Positions 22,909-31,334 of a stretch of DNA of 64,000 bases are shown piece after piece (position 1 is the first letter of the stretch; every line of letters starts with the position of its first letter). The translations under genes were made by a program, and so were the position numbers. The notes beneath the pieces were generated by a model. It was not told the origin of the DNA, did no database searches, and worked only from the letters and a program-made list of their open reading frames with translations. The DNA comes from Hoeflea_A sp965204935 (GTDB taxonomy: Bacteria > Pseudomonadota > Alphaproteobacteria > Rhizobiales > Rhizobiaceae). Location: assembly GCF_965204935.1 (NCBI RefSeq), contig NZ_CBDBFO010000002.1. One strand, 5' to 3'.

Positions 22909-23263
22909 TCTTGCCCTTGTGGCAACACGAAACTCGCGCATGGGCGGAGGCGGGACCACGGCAGGGAAATGTCCGTCGAATGCTTTGTGGCCGGCTACTG
23001 GCCGACGCCCGCTGTAAGACAGGAACAGACCCGGACGCACAATCGGAAATGCGGTAGCCAACCCGCGCATCAGAGCTTGATCACCGACGTCCTTCAGTTC
23101 CGCCTCCACCCATGCGCGATCAATATCATGAACAGCCGATCTCCTCCTCGTTCTGGATCGGCCGGATATTCGACGTGCCAAACCTTGACAGCGGACATCA
23201 GAGCATGCGGGGTGGCCTGGATAGGACGCTGCACCAGCGTCTCTGCCTATCAGGTCTAACCAT
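22909..23263 (+). ncRNA. candidate bridge/seek RNA region of the first IS110-family element
   Basis: 355 bases between the transposase stop and the element's right boundary hold no credible gene. IS110-family elements of the IS1111 branch encode their guide RNA at this position. I infer the role from position only and did not derive the loops. Confidence 0.3.
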
Positions 23264-23271
23264 GTAAGAAC

Positions 23272-23344
23272 GTGTGATTTGTAAGAGCCGAATGCGCTTC
23301 GGCTGGCATTCACCCAAATCACATTCGGCTCTTACAAATCACAC
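23272..23344. repeat. perfect 23-bp inverted repeat with 27-base spacer
   Basis: The left arm 23272-23294 (starts GTGTGATTTGTAAGAGCC) is exactly reverse-complementary to 23322-23344. The spacer adds a smaller AGCCGAA/TTCGGCT hairpin with the left arm. It overlaps the restored stop codon of the winged-helix gene and ends 32 bases before the reverse transcriptase start. There is no T run after the stem, so it is not a classical terminator. It could be an RNA hairpin controlling reverse transcriptase expression, part of a displaced retron RNA, or a REP-like palindrome. Confidence 0.9.
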
Positions 23345-25063
23345 ATTTAAGCAATCCAACGAGATTGGCTCAACCATGCCACCCCGCTCCTATTTCAACA
23401 ACCCTCGAACTTCTGACTATCTGGCCTTTGCGGAAGCCTATTTTCCAGATGAACTGGATGAAGCAAGAGCTTTCATCGAAACAACGGGCTTGCCATTCAT
23501 TGAGAGTGCCAAGCATATCGCATCTTACCTTTCGATTTCGCCATCCTTGATCAGGCAGATACTTCACAAAAAGGAGTATCACTACCGGCAATTTGAGCTT
23601 AAAAAAAGCGATGGAACGCCTCGGGTAATTTCCACACCAAAGACTTACCTGAAGGTTATCCAGTGGTGGATATGCGACAACATATTGAACCGCTCGCTTC
23701 AGCAGGAAGCGATACACGGCTTTACGAGAGGACGGAGCTACATTACCAACGCCCAGTCACACGCTGGTTGTCAGCACATGCTCAACATGGACATCGAGAA
23801 GTTCTTTCCAAGCATTAGCGTCAAAATGATCTCGGGTTGGTTTCGGGAAATCGGATATGGGCCGAATGGAGCGAAGCTGCTCGCAGAGCTTTGTAGCTTG
23901 GACGGGTCGGCACCGACAGGAGCGCCAACTAGCCCTGCAATCGGTAATCATGTTTTGTTAGATTGTAACTGCTCACCCCCACTTTAAGTCCCCGAGATTC
24001 AACGGCGGTTTCAGACCCACTAGCTCAATCGAGATGCCTTTTTGGCCTCGGAGTGGTGCGACGATTTGAATCGGCTATTAACGATCCCCTCATTGCGATT
24101 TTCGTGATTCTATCGGGTTATGACACGTGTTCGATTGATTTGGGAAAAGCCGCATTGGGGTGGTCTTTCAGTCAAGGCTACTCGCTGCATTTGGAAGCCT
24201 GAAAAGGCGATGCGGCCACCGCATGGCCTGATGTCCATGGCATCGCGGGCGGACTGATGGCAAGCGTGAATGGCACTTCCCTGCGTGAAGAGTTCGATGC
24301 TGCCAGGGCGCGCATTGCCGCGCTGCGCAAAGCGGGCAGGATTTCAGATGACGTCGATGCGGTTATTGGCGTGTTGTGCAGCTTGCTGGGCATCCTGATC
24401 GCCATCTTTCTGGAAAAGACGACCAGGAAGACCGGCAAGAACTCCAGTATTGCGCCGTCGCAGACGGATAAGGACAACACCGGGAAACGGAGCAAAAAGG
24501 CTTCCGGCAAGGGTGTGGCGCCGAACTGGATGACGGGCGAAAACCTTCGCAAGGTCACCGTCGGGGAAACCTCCACCGTCCAGGTTTGTGACAGTTGCGG
24601 GGCTGATCTCTCAGACGTCGAACCCTCGGCGCGCGAGGAACGCATCCATCTCGATATCATGTTCGAGGTTGTCGAGAAAAAGGTCGTCGCAGAAACCAGG
24701 GACTGCCCCAAATGCCGCACCCGAACCAAGGGGCGTTTCCCTGAAAACATGCCGGGGCCTTTGCAATATGGCGTTGGCTTTCAGGCCTTCGTGATCAACC
24801 TGCTGATTGCCCAGATGCTGTCTTTGCGCCGCGCCGTCGAACTGGTGCGGGCCATCTCTGGCGTCAGGATGTCGCAGGCCACCTGCCTGGGCTACATCCA
24901 GCGACTGCACGAGGCGCTTGAACCCTGGGAAACGGCTGCCGCCGCACATCTTCTGACCCGCCCGGCCCTGCATGCCGATGAGACCGGTTTCAGGGTCGAC
25001 AGCAAAAACCAGTGGCTGCATGTGCTGACCGATGACTCCCTGACCCTCATTTATGGATACCCC

Positions 25064-26420
25064 GGTGTCAAGCGATTTTCGAACGGTGATGTGAGCGTGT
25101 GATCGGATGCGGTCATTTATCAGGCCTCACAGTGCGGCTTTTTGTGCAGCCGCGGGCCGGTATGGTGATGCGCGAACCGGGTCCAAATCAAGTTCCAAAG
25201 CTATTTTGCCTTTTGGGTCAACATGGTTTTCCCGCTCCGGATCTTTCCGATCAATCTCCCATGCTATTCGTCGACCTCTTCACACGTCCCGGGCACCGAC
25301 GCGAAGCGTTGCGCGATCCGCGCTTACGCTACCGCCTCCGGATTCCGATAATTCTCCTGTTTCGATATCATGGCCCAGATACCCCGTGCCATCCTGTTGG
25401 CCAGCGTGATCGCGACCAGAAGCTTCGGTTTTCGATCCAGCATTCTGGCCAGCCAGCTTCCCTTGCGAACCCCAAACCGCGTCGCCGCATTGATCACTGA
25501 CATCGCCCCGATGATCAACAGGCTTCGGATGTCTTTCTGACCCATCTTCGAAACTTTCCCGAGCCGGTCCTTACCGCCTGTCGAGCGCTGAAGCGGCACG
25601 AGACCCAGCCAGGCTGCGAAGTCACGCCCCCGTTTGAAGCAATTCATGTCCGGGGCAAAGGCCTCAATTGCCAGTGCCGTCTGCAACCCGACGCCCGGCA
25701 TTGTTGTCAGCCTTCGCACTGTGCCGGATGCTTTCGCCTCCGTCTTGAGTTGCTTCGTCAGATCGAAAATCCTGGTCGCCAGCAGATCGATGTGCTCGGC
25801 ATACATCCGGGCCGTGTTACGCACGAGGGCGGGCAGCCCATTGGTATCGTCGTCCAGCGCGGCTCTCAACTTCTTGATCCCCGCCTTGCTCTTCGGCCCG
25901 ATCACGCCATATTCGGCGAGATGGCCGCGCAGCGCATTGATGGTCTGCGTGCGCTGCCTGACAAACATCTGCCGTGATCGGAACAGCATGCCGCGCGATT
26001 GCTGCTCGGTGGATTTCACCTCAACGAACCGCATGGTCGGCCGGGAGGCAGCTTCAGTGATCGCCTCAGCGTCTGCCCTGTCGTTTTTCTGCCTTTTGAC
26101 AAAAGGTTTCACGTACTGAGGTGGAATCAGCTTCACCTCATGGCCCAACTTACCGATCTCGCGGCCCCAATCGTGAGCTGTGGCGCAGGCCTCCATCGCG
26201 ACAATGCATCGGGGCTGCTGTGCAAGAAACGGCATGAACTGGGCGCGGCTCAACTTCTTGCGGTAGCCAACCGAGCCATCGGCTGTGGCTCCGTGGACCT
26301 GAAAAACCTGCTTTGCAAGATCAACGCCGATGATGCTAACTTCCGACATGTGGATACTCTCCCTTTGATTTGTGACGTTCAGTATAACGGCACCTGGCAC
26401 ATTACGATGCCTCCGGGCGG
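25064..26420 (-). mobile_element. IS110-family insertion sequence (second), nested in the IS66 tnpC
   Basis: An intact transposase on the minus strand is followed by about 260 bp of gene-free sequence (25064-25323) and preceded by about 70 bp. The tnpC frame breaks at CCCGGT near 25061-25066 and resumes at GGT near 26421, so the boundaries are within a few bases. The transposase differs from that of the first IS110-family element, so this is a different IS. Confidence 0.75.
25324..26349 (-). CDS. IS110 family transposase (DEDD/RuvC-like), second type
   Basis: 341 residues from the ATG at 26349 (MSEVSIIGVDLAKQVFQVHG). The DEDD domain shows IIGVDLAK, VAMEACATAHDWGREI and KNDRADAEAITEA. The C-terminal Transposase_20 domain shows LTTMPGVGLQTALAIEAFAP, AAWLGLVPLQRSTGGKDRLG and KMGQKDIRSLLIIGAMSVI with the conserved serine. 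It is complete. It shares family motifs with the transposase at 21799-22908, but the two sequences are clearly divergent. Confidence 0.92.
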   Translation of the reverse strand: MSEVSIIGVDLAKQVFQVHGATADGSVGYRKKLSRAQFMPFLAQQPRCIVAMEACATAHDWGREIGKLGHEVKLIPPQYVKPFVKRQKNDRADAEAITEAASRPTMRFVEVKSTEQQSRGMLFRSRQMFVRQRTQTINALRGHLAEYGVIGPKSKAGIKKLRAALDDDTNGLPALVRNTARMYAEHIDLLATRIFDLTKQLKTEAKASGTVRRLTTMPGVGLQTALAIEAFAPDMNCFKRGRDFAAWLGLVPLQRSTGGKDRLGKVSKMGQKDIRSLLIIGAMSVINAATRFGVRKGSWLARMLDRKPKLLVAITLANRMARGIWAMISKQENYRNPEAVA

Positions 26421-27845
26421 GGTATCCACACTATCAAGTTCCTGCACCCCAGGCGCGGCAAGGAAGCGATAGAGGCATTCGGCATCATTCCGGTCTACAC
26501 CGGGGTGTTGATCCATGATTGCTGGGCATCCTACCTTGCATACAGCCAGTGCAAGCATCAGCTATGCGGGTCGCATCTGCTTCGGGAACTGACCTTTGTC
26601 GTCGACTCCAGCAATTACCGTTGGGCGCGCCTGATGAGGAAGGTGTTGCGTGAGGTCTGCCATAAGGTCAACAAGAGCGAGACCGGGGTGTTGAGCGAGG
26701 CCGAATGTCGCAAGATACGCAAAAGGTATCGGACCATTCTGACGCAAGGTGCCGGGGAAATGCCCGAAGTTCCTGCGAAACCGGAAGGTAAGCGCGGACG
26801 GGTCGCAAAGTCGGATGCCCACAACCTGCATGAGCGTCTGTTGAAACACGAGGACTCCGTGCTTCGCTTCATGAGCGAACCCGATGTCAGCTTCACCAAT
26901 AACGCGGGCGAGCAAAAAATCAGGATGGCAAAGGTCAAAATCAAAGTCTCGGGCTGCTTCCGGACAGACCGCTATGCACACGCCTGGTGCCGGATATCAA
27001 GCTACCTGAGTTCCATGGGTGCCCTCGGATATAATCCACTTGTCGCGATCCAGATCGCGCTGGCCGGAAATGCCGCCAATATGGTCAAATCACACTATGC
27101 TCAAGACGCGTGACGGGGTGAGCAGTTACGTTAGATTTTGACCAAGACATGGTTGAGTTTGCCGAAGAGCACGGACTGCACTACACGCGTTACGCGGACG
27201 ACCTGACCTTTTCTACTTCAGAGAGAATTCCATCAGGGTTGGTGGATATGGTTGCTCAGGTTGTTTCGAAGTACGGCTTTGCGATTAACGCAAAGAAAAC
27301 AAAGTTCATGGGACGCGGTGACAGAATGGAAGTAACTGGCGTCGTGATAAATGAACGACCAAAATTGCCAAGGGAATGGCGCAACTGGGCAAGGGGCTTG
27401 TTGCATCGAGCATCTCGCAACCCAGAGGACTTTAAAAGTCAATGGCAACGGATTTCCGGGATCTATGGTTCACTGAAAGCGTTTGATCCCGAAGAGGAAC
27501 TCAGATTGACCCAGAAAGCTCGAGAAACGCTAAATTTGGTTCGTCCAAGTTCAAAGTGAACCGTTATTGGGGCGATAGACTCCGGGTAGTGCAGAAAAGC
27601 AAGCAACGTTTGGGGCTCCCGAATGTCTGCTTCCAAAGCCAAGACACAATTAATTCGCCAAGGCAGAGAACGACCGCTTTCCGCCCATCGCGGCTGATGC
27701 TCCCCAATCCACCGAGGTTGCGTTGGGCTAAAGGCAGTTATCTTACAGTTTTTGTCGGATGACGGCTTCGTGCCGGACTACGACGTTACTCGGTAGGTTC
27801 CATTGGCGACACTATCGTGATTCATGGGCGACAAGAGGATCGTCC

Positions 27846-28115
27846 ATGTCGCATCTGTTCTGGCTCGACCAAGAGCACCTTAACCGCATCAAGCACATGT
27901 TCCCGAAACCACGTGGCGTTGCTCGGTCTAATGACCTGACGGTTCTTAGCAGTATCATCCATCTCATCCGCAATGGCCTGCGATGGCGCGATGTACCAAC
28001 CGAGTATGGGCCCCACAAGATGCTGTACAATCGGTTCGTTAGATGGTCACGCCTCGGGGATGCGAGGGCAAAGCACATGAACAAGAACCTTGGCCAACAC
28101 ATTGCGCGTCATTAA
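27846..28115 (+). pseudogene. N-terminal fragment of an IS5-family transposase
   Basis: The first about 70 residues match the N-terminal DUF4096-like domain of a second IS5-type transposase (MSHLFWLDQEHLNRIKHMFP, GLRWRDVPTEYGPHKMLYNR). The frame then departs into a short tail (ARAKHMNKNLGQHIARH) and stops. No DDE catalytic domain follows, so this is a remnant. It differs in sequence from the two complete IS5-family copies in the window. Confidence 0.8.
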
Positions 28116-28481
28116 TTATGAGCTCCACAATTGCGACAGTCGGCACGCCGCTGGTGAAGTACGCATAAAAAGACATAATCGGTAAATGGAAACCAACTAT
28201 TCACTCCATAGCAGCATCGCCGTTTTTGTTTTACCTTTAAACACACTACAGCTATTGCGAGTGTTGAGCGCCAGATTGAAAACAATGGATGTTACAGGGC
28301 AAATTGCCACTCTGATTGGTAATCAGGTTTCAATCGAGATTTTCTAATGAAATCAATGTTGGTCGTTTCCAATTTCAGCTGGAACAAAACACGAATTGGA
28401 AACGGACACTACAAATTGGAAACGGATGGTGCGCCGCAGCATGGCCCGCTAATGAAATTTTTTTTAAAATCAATTACTTAA
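28116..28481. other. 366-bp gene-free right end of the island
   Basis: No gene is supported here. The stretch is AT-rich. It contains three copies of the CGTTTCCAATT / AATTGGAAACGG repeat (28364-28374, 28394-28405, 28414-28425) close to attR, the last two 20 bases apart in the same orientation. This is where a tRNA-targeting integrase gene is often found, and none is present. Confidence 0.6.
28364..28425. repeat. arm-type repeats, right end of island
   Basis: One CGTTTCCAATT (28364-28374) and two AATTGGAAACGG copies (28394-28405 and 28414-28425). They pair with the two copies near attL. The arrangement resembles integrase arm sites. Confidence 0.55.
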
Positions 28482-28557
<76 letters not shown>

Positions 28558-28698
28558 ATAGCGTGCAATTAACATAAATCCTGCGGGAGTAAAGTAAATT
28601 AAAAGCGAAGATCATGGTTTATTCACCCGATTGCCGCTAAGCCCTTGTCGTTAGTGTCAATTCTCGCCATGTTAGTCGCAAACTGAACCCGGAACCGG

Positions 28699-29478
28699 AT
28701 GTCGATGACGCGTCAGCTCTCCTCCCTGTCCTTCATATCGAGTGACCATGACAGCGCGCGTGAGGCGGCTCGGCGGCTCGCCACGCTTTATGGCCAGGCT
28801 GACCCGGAAAAGGCCGATGTGGTCGTTGCGCTGGGCGGCGACGGGTTCATGCTGCAGACCCTCCACGACAGCTTCGACTCCGGAAAACTGATCTACGGGA
28901 TGAATCAGGGTTCCGTCGGATTTCTCTTGAACGAGTATCGTGAAGAAGACCTGAAGGAGCGAATTCAGGCTGCGGTGGAGCATCACATCCACCCGCTGGA
29001 AATGACGGCGATCGACAGCGAGGGCAATTCCGTCGCCGCCTACGCAATCAACGAGGTATCGCTGCTGCGCCAGTCCTACCAGGCAGCCAAGTTGCGCGTC
29101 CTGATCGACGGCCGGGTTCGGCTTGAGGAGCTGATCTGCGATGGTTTGATGGTGGCAACGCCCGCGGGATCGACCGCCTACAATCTTTCAGCCCACGGAC
29201 CGATCCTTCCACTCGAAGCGCCGCTTCTGGCTCTTACGCCTGTGAGCCCGTTCAGGCCGCGACGCTGGCGCGGAGCCCTGTTGCCCAATCGGGTGACGGT
29301 CGAAATCGAGGTCCTCGAAGCGGAAAAGCGTCCGGTCAATGCGGTCGCGGATCACACTGAAGTCAAATCCGTACGCAAAGTGACCGTGCGCGAAACTGAC
29401 AAGGTGACAGCGCGGATCCTTTCCGACCCGGACCAAAGCTGGGACGACCGAATTCTGGCCGAACAGTTTCTCTATTGA
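28699..29478 (+). CDS. nadK: NAD kinase
   Basis: 259 residues. The diacylglycerol-kinase-like core has the GGDG loop (VVALGGDGFMLQTLHDSF, about residue 46) and NQGSVGFLLNEY. The conserved DGLMVATPAGSTAYNLSAHG motif binds NAD and catalyses phosphorylation to NADP. It is cytosolic. An ATG two codons downstream (28705) is an alternative start. This is the first chromosomal gene past the tRNA-Thr island. Confidence 0.93.
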   Translation: MSMTRQLSSLSFISSDHDSAREAARRLATLYGQADPEKADVVVALGGDGFMLQTLHDSFDSGKLIYGMNQGSVGFLLNEYREEDLKERIQAAVEHHIHPLEMTAIDSEGNSVAAYAINEVSLLRQSYQAAKLRVLIDGRVRLEELICDGLMVATPAGSTAYNLSAHGPILPLEAPLLALTPVSPFRPRRWRGALLPNRVTVEIEVLEAEKRPVNAVADHTEVKSVRKVTVRETDKVTARILSDPDQSWDDRILAEQFLY

Positions 29479-29517
29479 TGCACAACTCCCTATGTCAGGA
29501 CTAGGAGGTGTAGAACC

Positions 29518-30057
29518 ATGCGATCCGTTTCGATTTTTGCCAAAATCTGCCGAACGTCGGCGATCGGGCTCGTTGCCGCCATGCTGGCAGCCACTGCAGG
29601 TCCGGCCGCCGCTAACGATGCACCCGAAGTGGTGGCCACCACCACACCGTCACGCGTCCTGGCGGTCGTCAGCGGCGGTTTCTGGGTCGATGAATCCGGC
29701 GGAGGGGAAAGCGAATCCGAGACAGCGACCGAAGATGCCGCCAATGAGAGCCGGCGCGGATACTACCGGTCCGTCGCGGTGCGGTCGCAGGACAACACGT
29801 CGCGCCTGTTCCTTCAACGAATCTGGTTGAGCGACGACGGTCCGACGTTGCTCGACACGCGCGAAATCACCGAACTGAGCGACATGAAGGCCTACATCAC
29901 GGATATGCGTCCCGAAGATTCGACAGGCATCGCCAAGCTGCCGGGCTTCGTCACCTTTGTGTACCTGAAGCGCGATCCGGCCACCGCAGAGCCGGATACC
30001 TGGGAACTTTTTGTCGACGAATTCGGGGATACGGCCTTCACGCCTGCAACGAACTGA
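29518..30057 (+). CDS. secreted hypothetical protein
   Basis: 179 residues with a clear signal peptide (IGLVAAMLAATAGPAAAND, cleavage after AAA). The start is preceded by a strong AGGAGG at 29502-29507. The mature protein has an acidic low-complexity patch (GGGESESETATEDAANES), then a compact domain with RLFLQRIWLSDDGPTLLDTR and GFVTFVYLKRD. It is probably periplasmic. I do not recognise the family. It lies between nadK and prfB and is convergent with prfB. Confidence 0.8.
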   Translation: MRSVSIFAKICRTSAIGLVAAMLAATAGPAAANDAPEVVATTTPSRVLAVVSGGFWVDESGGGESESETATEDAANESRRGYYRSVAVRSQDNTSRLFLQRIWLSDDGPTLLDTREITELSDMKAYITDMRPEDSTGIAKLPGFVTFVYLKRDPATAEPDTWELFVDEFGDTAFTPATN

Positions 30058-30069
30058 GCATCGGGCTTA

Positions 30070-31198
30070 CTAGTCGATATCCTCGACGAGGCTGTCGCCG
30101 CCATGCACACGGTGGGCCAGTGCCGCTTCCATGAACGCGTCCAGGTCGCCATCGAGCACATCCTGCGGACTGGTGCTTTCCGTGCCCGTTCGCAGATCCT
30201 TGACCAGCTGATAGGGCTGCAAAACATAGGAACGGATCTGATGACCCCAGCCGATCTCGGTCTTTGAGGCCTCCTGTTCGCTCGCCTCTTCTTCCCGCTT
30301 CTTGAGCTCTTCCTCATAGAGGCGCGATCGCAGCATCTCCCACGCAGTTGCGCGGTTCTTGTGCTGGGAGCGCTCGTTCTGGCATTGCACGACAATATTG
30401 CTCGGGATGTGGGTGATCCGAACTGCGGAATCGGTGGTGTTGACGTGCTGTCCGCCGGCACCTGAAGCCCGGTAGGTGTCGATCCGGACATCCGATTCCG
30501 GGATCTCGATCTCGATCGTATCGTCAATGACGGGGTAGACCCAGATCGAAGAAAACGATGTATGGCGGCGTGCCTGGCTGTCAAAAGGCGAAATGCGCAC
30601 GAGGCGGTGAACGCCGGACTCGGTCTTCAGCCAACCGTAGGCATTGTGGCCCTTGACCAGAAGGGTTGCCGATTTGATGCCGGCCTCCTCGCCGTCATGG
30701 ATTTCCAGAAGCTCGACCTTCATGTTGCGCTTTTCAGCCCAGCGGCTGTACATGCGCATCAGCATGGCCGCCCAGTCCTGGCTCTCCGTACCGCCGGCAC
30801 CAGAGTGGATTTCCACATAGGTATCGTTGGGATCTGCTTCACCAGAGAGCAGGATATCGATCTGCCGCCGGTCTATTTCGGTTTTCATCGCCCGCAGCGC
30901 GTCCTCGGCCTCGCGCACGACGTCGTCATCGCCTTCTTCCTCGCCGAGTTCGATCAGGCCGATATTGTCATCGAGACGCGATTCGAGATCACGCAGTCGG
31001 GAAATGTTGTCTTCGAGCTGCTGACGCTCGCGCATCAGCTTCTGTGCCTCCTGCGGATCGTTCCAGATATCCGCGTCCTCAGCCTTGACGTTCAGGAACT
31101 CCAGTCGTTTAAGCGCCTGGTCCCAGTCAAAGATGCCTCCTCAGCAGGCTTACGGCCTGCCTGATTTCATCGACGATCACCTGAATTTCGGAGCGCAT
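30070..31198 (-). CDS. prfB: peptide chain release factor 2, made by programmed +1 frameshift
   Basis: Translation starts at 31198 (MRSEIQVIVDEIRQ) and meets an in-frame TGA after 23 codons (31127-31129). Shifting +1 at CTTTGAC continues as DWDQALKRLEFLN to the stop at 30070, giving about 375 residues. The class I RF signatures are the stop-codon-reading tripeptide SPF (VRISPFDS) and the catalytic GGQ (RASGAGGQHVNTTDSAV). RF2 releases peptides at UGA and UAA, and the frameshift is its autoregulation. An internal ATG at 31035 opens a long frame but would lack the N-terminal domain. Confidence 0.96.
31126..31141 (-). promoter_or_regulatory. prfB +1 programmed frameshift site
   Basis: The mRNA reads AGGAGGCATCTTTGAC: an internal Shine-Dalgarno-like AGGAGG, three bases, CTT as slippery codon, and TGA followed by C. 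This is the classical RF2 frameshift cassette, in which low RF2 lets the ribosome slip and complete RF2. Confidence 0.95.
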
Positions 31199-31292
31199 GG
31201 ATTTTGTTTTGTCCTTCTTTGATAACGCCTTAACGGATGGGAGGCTGTGCGCCGCGCCGGACCATAGTTACACGCTTTATGCAAGTAAAGAC

Positions 31293-31318
31293 ACGGCGGG
31301 CCGGAACCCGCCGTTTTT
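31293..31318. terminator. hairpin terminator between mrcA and prfB
   Basis: A perfect 8-bp stem ACGGCGGG / CCCGCCGT with loop CCGGAA is followed by T on the plus strand. For mrcA (minus strand, stop at 31335) it lies 17 bp downstream, but the T tract on that strand is weak (GTGTCTTT). Confidence 0.5.
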
Positions 31319-31334
31319 ACCCGATATCAGATTT

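Larger units (their letters stand above)
21698..23268 (+). mobile_element. IS110-family insertion sequence (first)
   Basis: One intact DEDD transposase (21799-22908) is flanked by about 100 bp on the left and about 355 bp of gene-free sequence on the right. The boundaries are estimates: the retron winged-helix frame is lost after GTAAG at 21693-21697, and the same GTAAG occurs at 23264-23268, after which the native stop appears. The long non-coding part lies downstream of the transposase, as in the IS1111 branch of the family. Confidence 0.7.
24257..27113 (+). pseudogene. IS66 transposase TnpC, interrupted by an IS110-family element
   Basis: The N-terminal part (24257 to about 25063) has a coiled-coil-like start, the zinc-finger cysteine pairs VCDSCGADL and DCPKCRTRTKG, and the beginning of the DDE domain (PALHADETGFRVDSKNQWLH, first D). 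The C-terminal part (about 26421-27113) has the second catalytic region (LIHDCWASY) and FTNNAGEQKIRMAKVKIKVS with the catalytic E. Joining 25063 to 26421 keeps the frame and gives about 499 residues. The protein is inactive as interrupted. Confidence 0.88.
23965..27129 (+). mobile_element. ISBst12-type IS66-family element inside the retron RT
   Basis: The ends are GTAACTGCTCACCCC (left, from 23965) and its inverse GGGGTGAGCAGTTAC (ending 27129). An 8-bp target duplication GTTAGATT lies directly outside (23957-23964 and 27130-27137), which is diagnostic of the IS66 family. The element carries only a tnpC-type transposase, as in the ISBst12 subgroup that lacks tnpA and tnpB. It has itself been disabled by an IS110-family element at about 25064-26420. 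Confidence 0.92.
23376..27559 (+). pseudogene. retron reverse transcriptase, split by an IS66-family element
   Basis: Two exact fragments, 23376-23964 and 27138-27559, join into one 1011-base frame (336 residues, start MPPRSYFNNP, end VRPSSK) when the IS66 element and one target copy are removed. Motifs include NAQSHAG (the retron NAxxH signature, about residue 127), MLNMDIEKFFPSIS (RT motif A), GAPTSPAIGNH (RT4), YTRYADDLTF (catalytic YxDD) and VTGVVINE (the retron VTG motif). Length and motif order match retron reverse transcriptases, not group II intron or DGR enzymes. As it stands the protein stops before the catalytic YADD, so it must be inactive. Confidence 0.88.

Noticed and set aside
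23376..27559. Group II intron or diversity-generating retroelement RT
   Set aside because: There is no maturase or HNH domain, no intron RNA and no template/variable repeat pair. The NAxxH and VTG motifs and the roughly 336-residue length point to a retron.
31127..31129. Premature stop mutation in prfB
   Set aside because: The context AGGAGG-N3-CTTTGAC is the known programmed frameshift, and the +1 frame continues with perfect family sequence.
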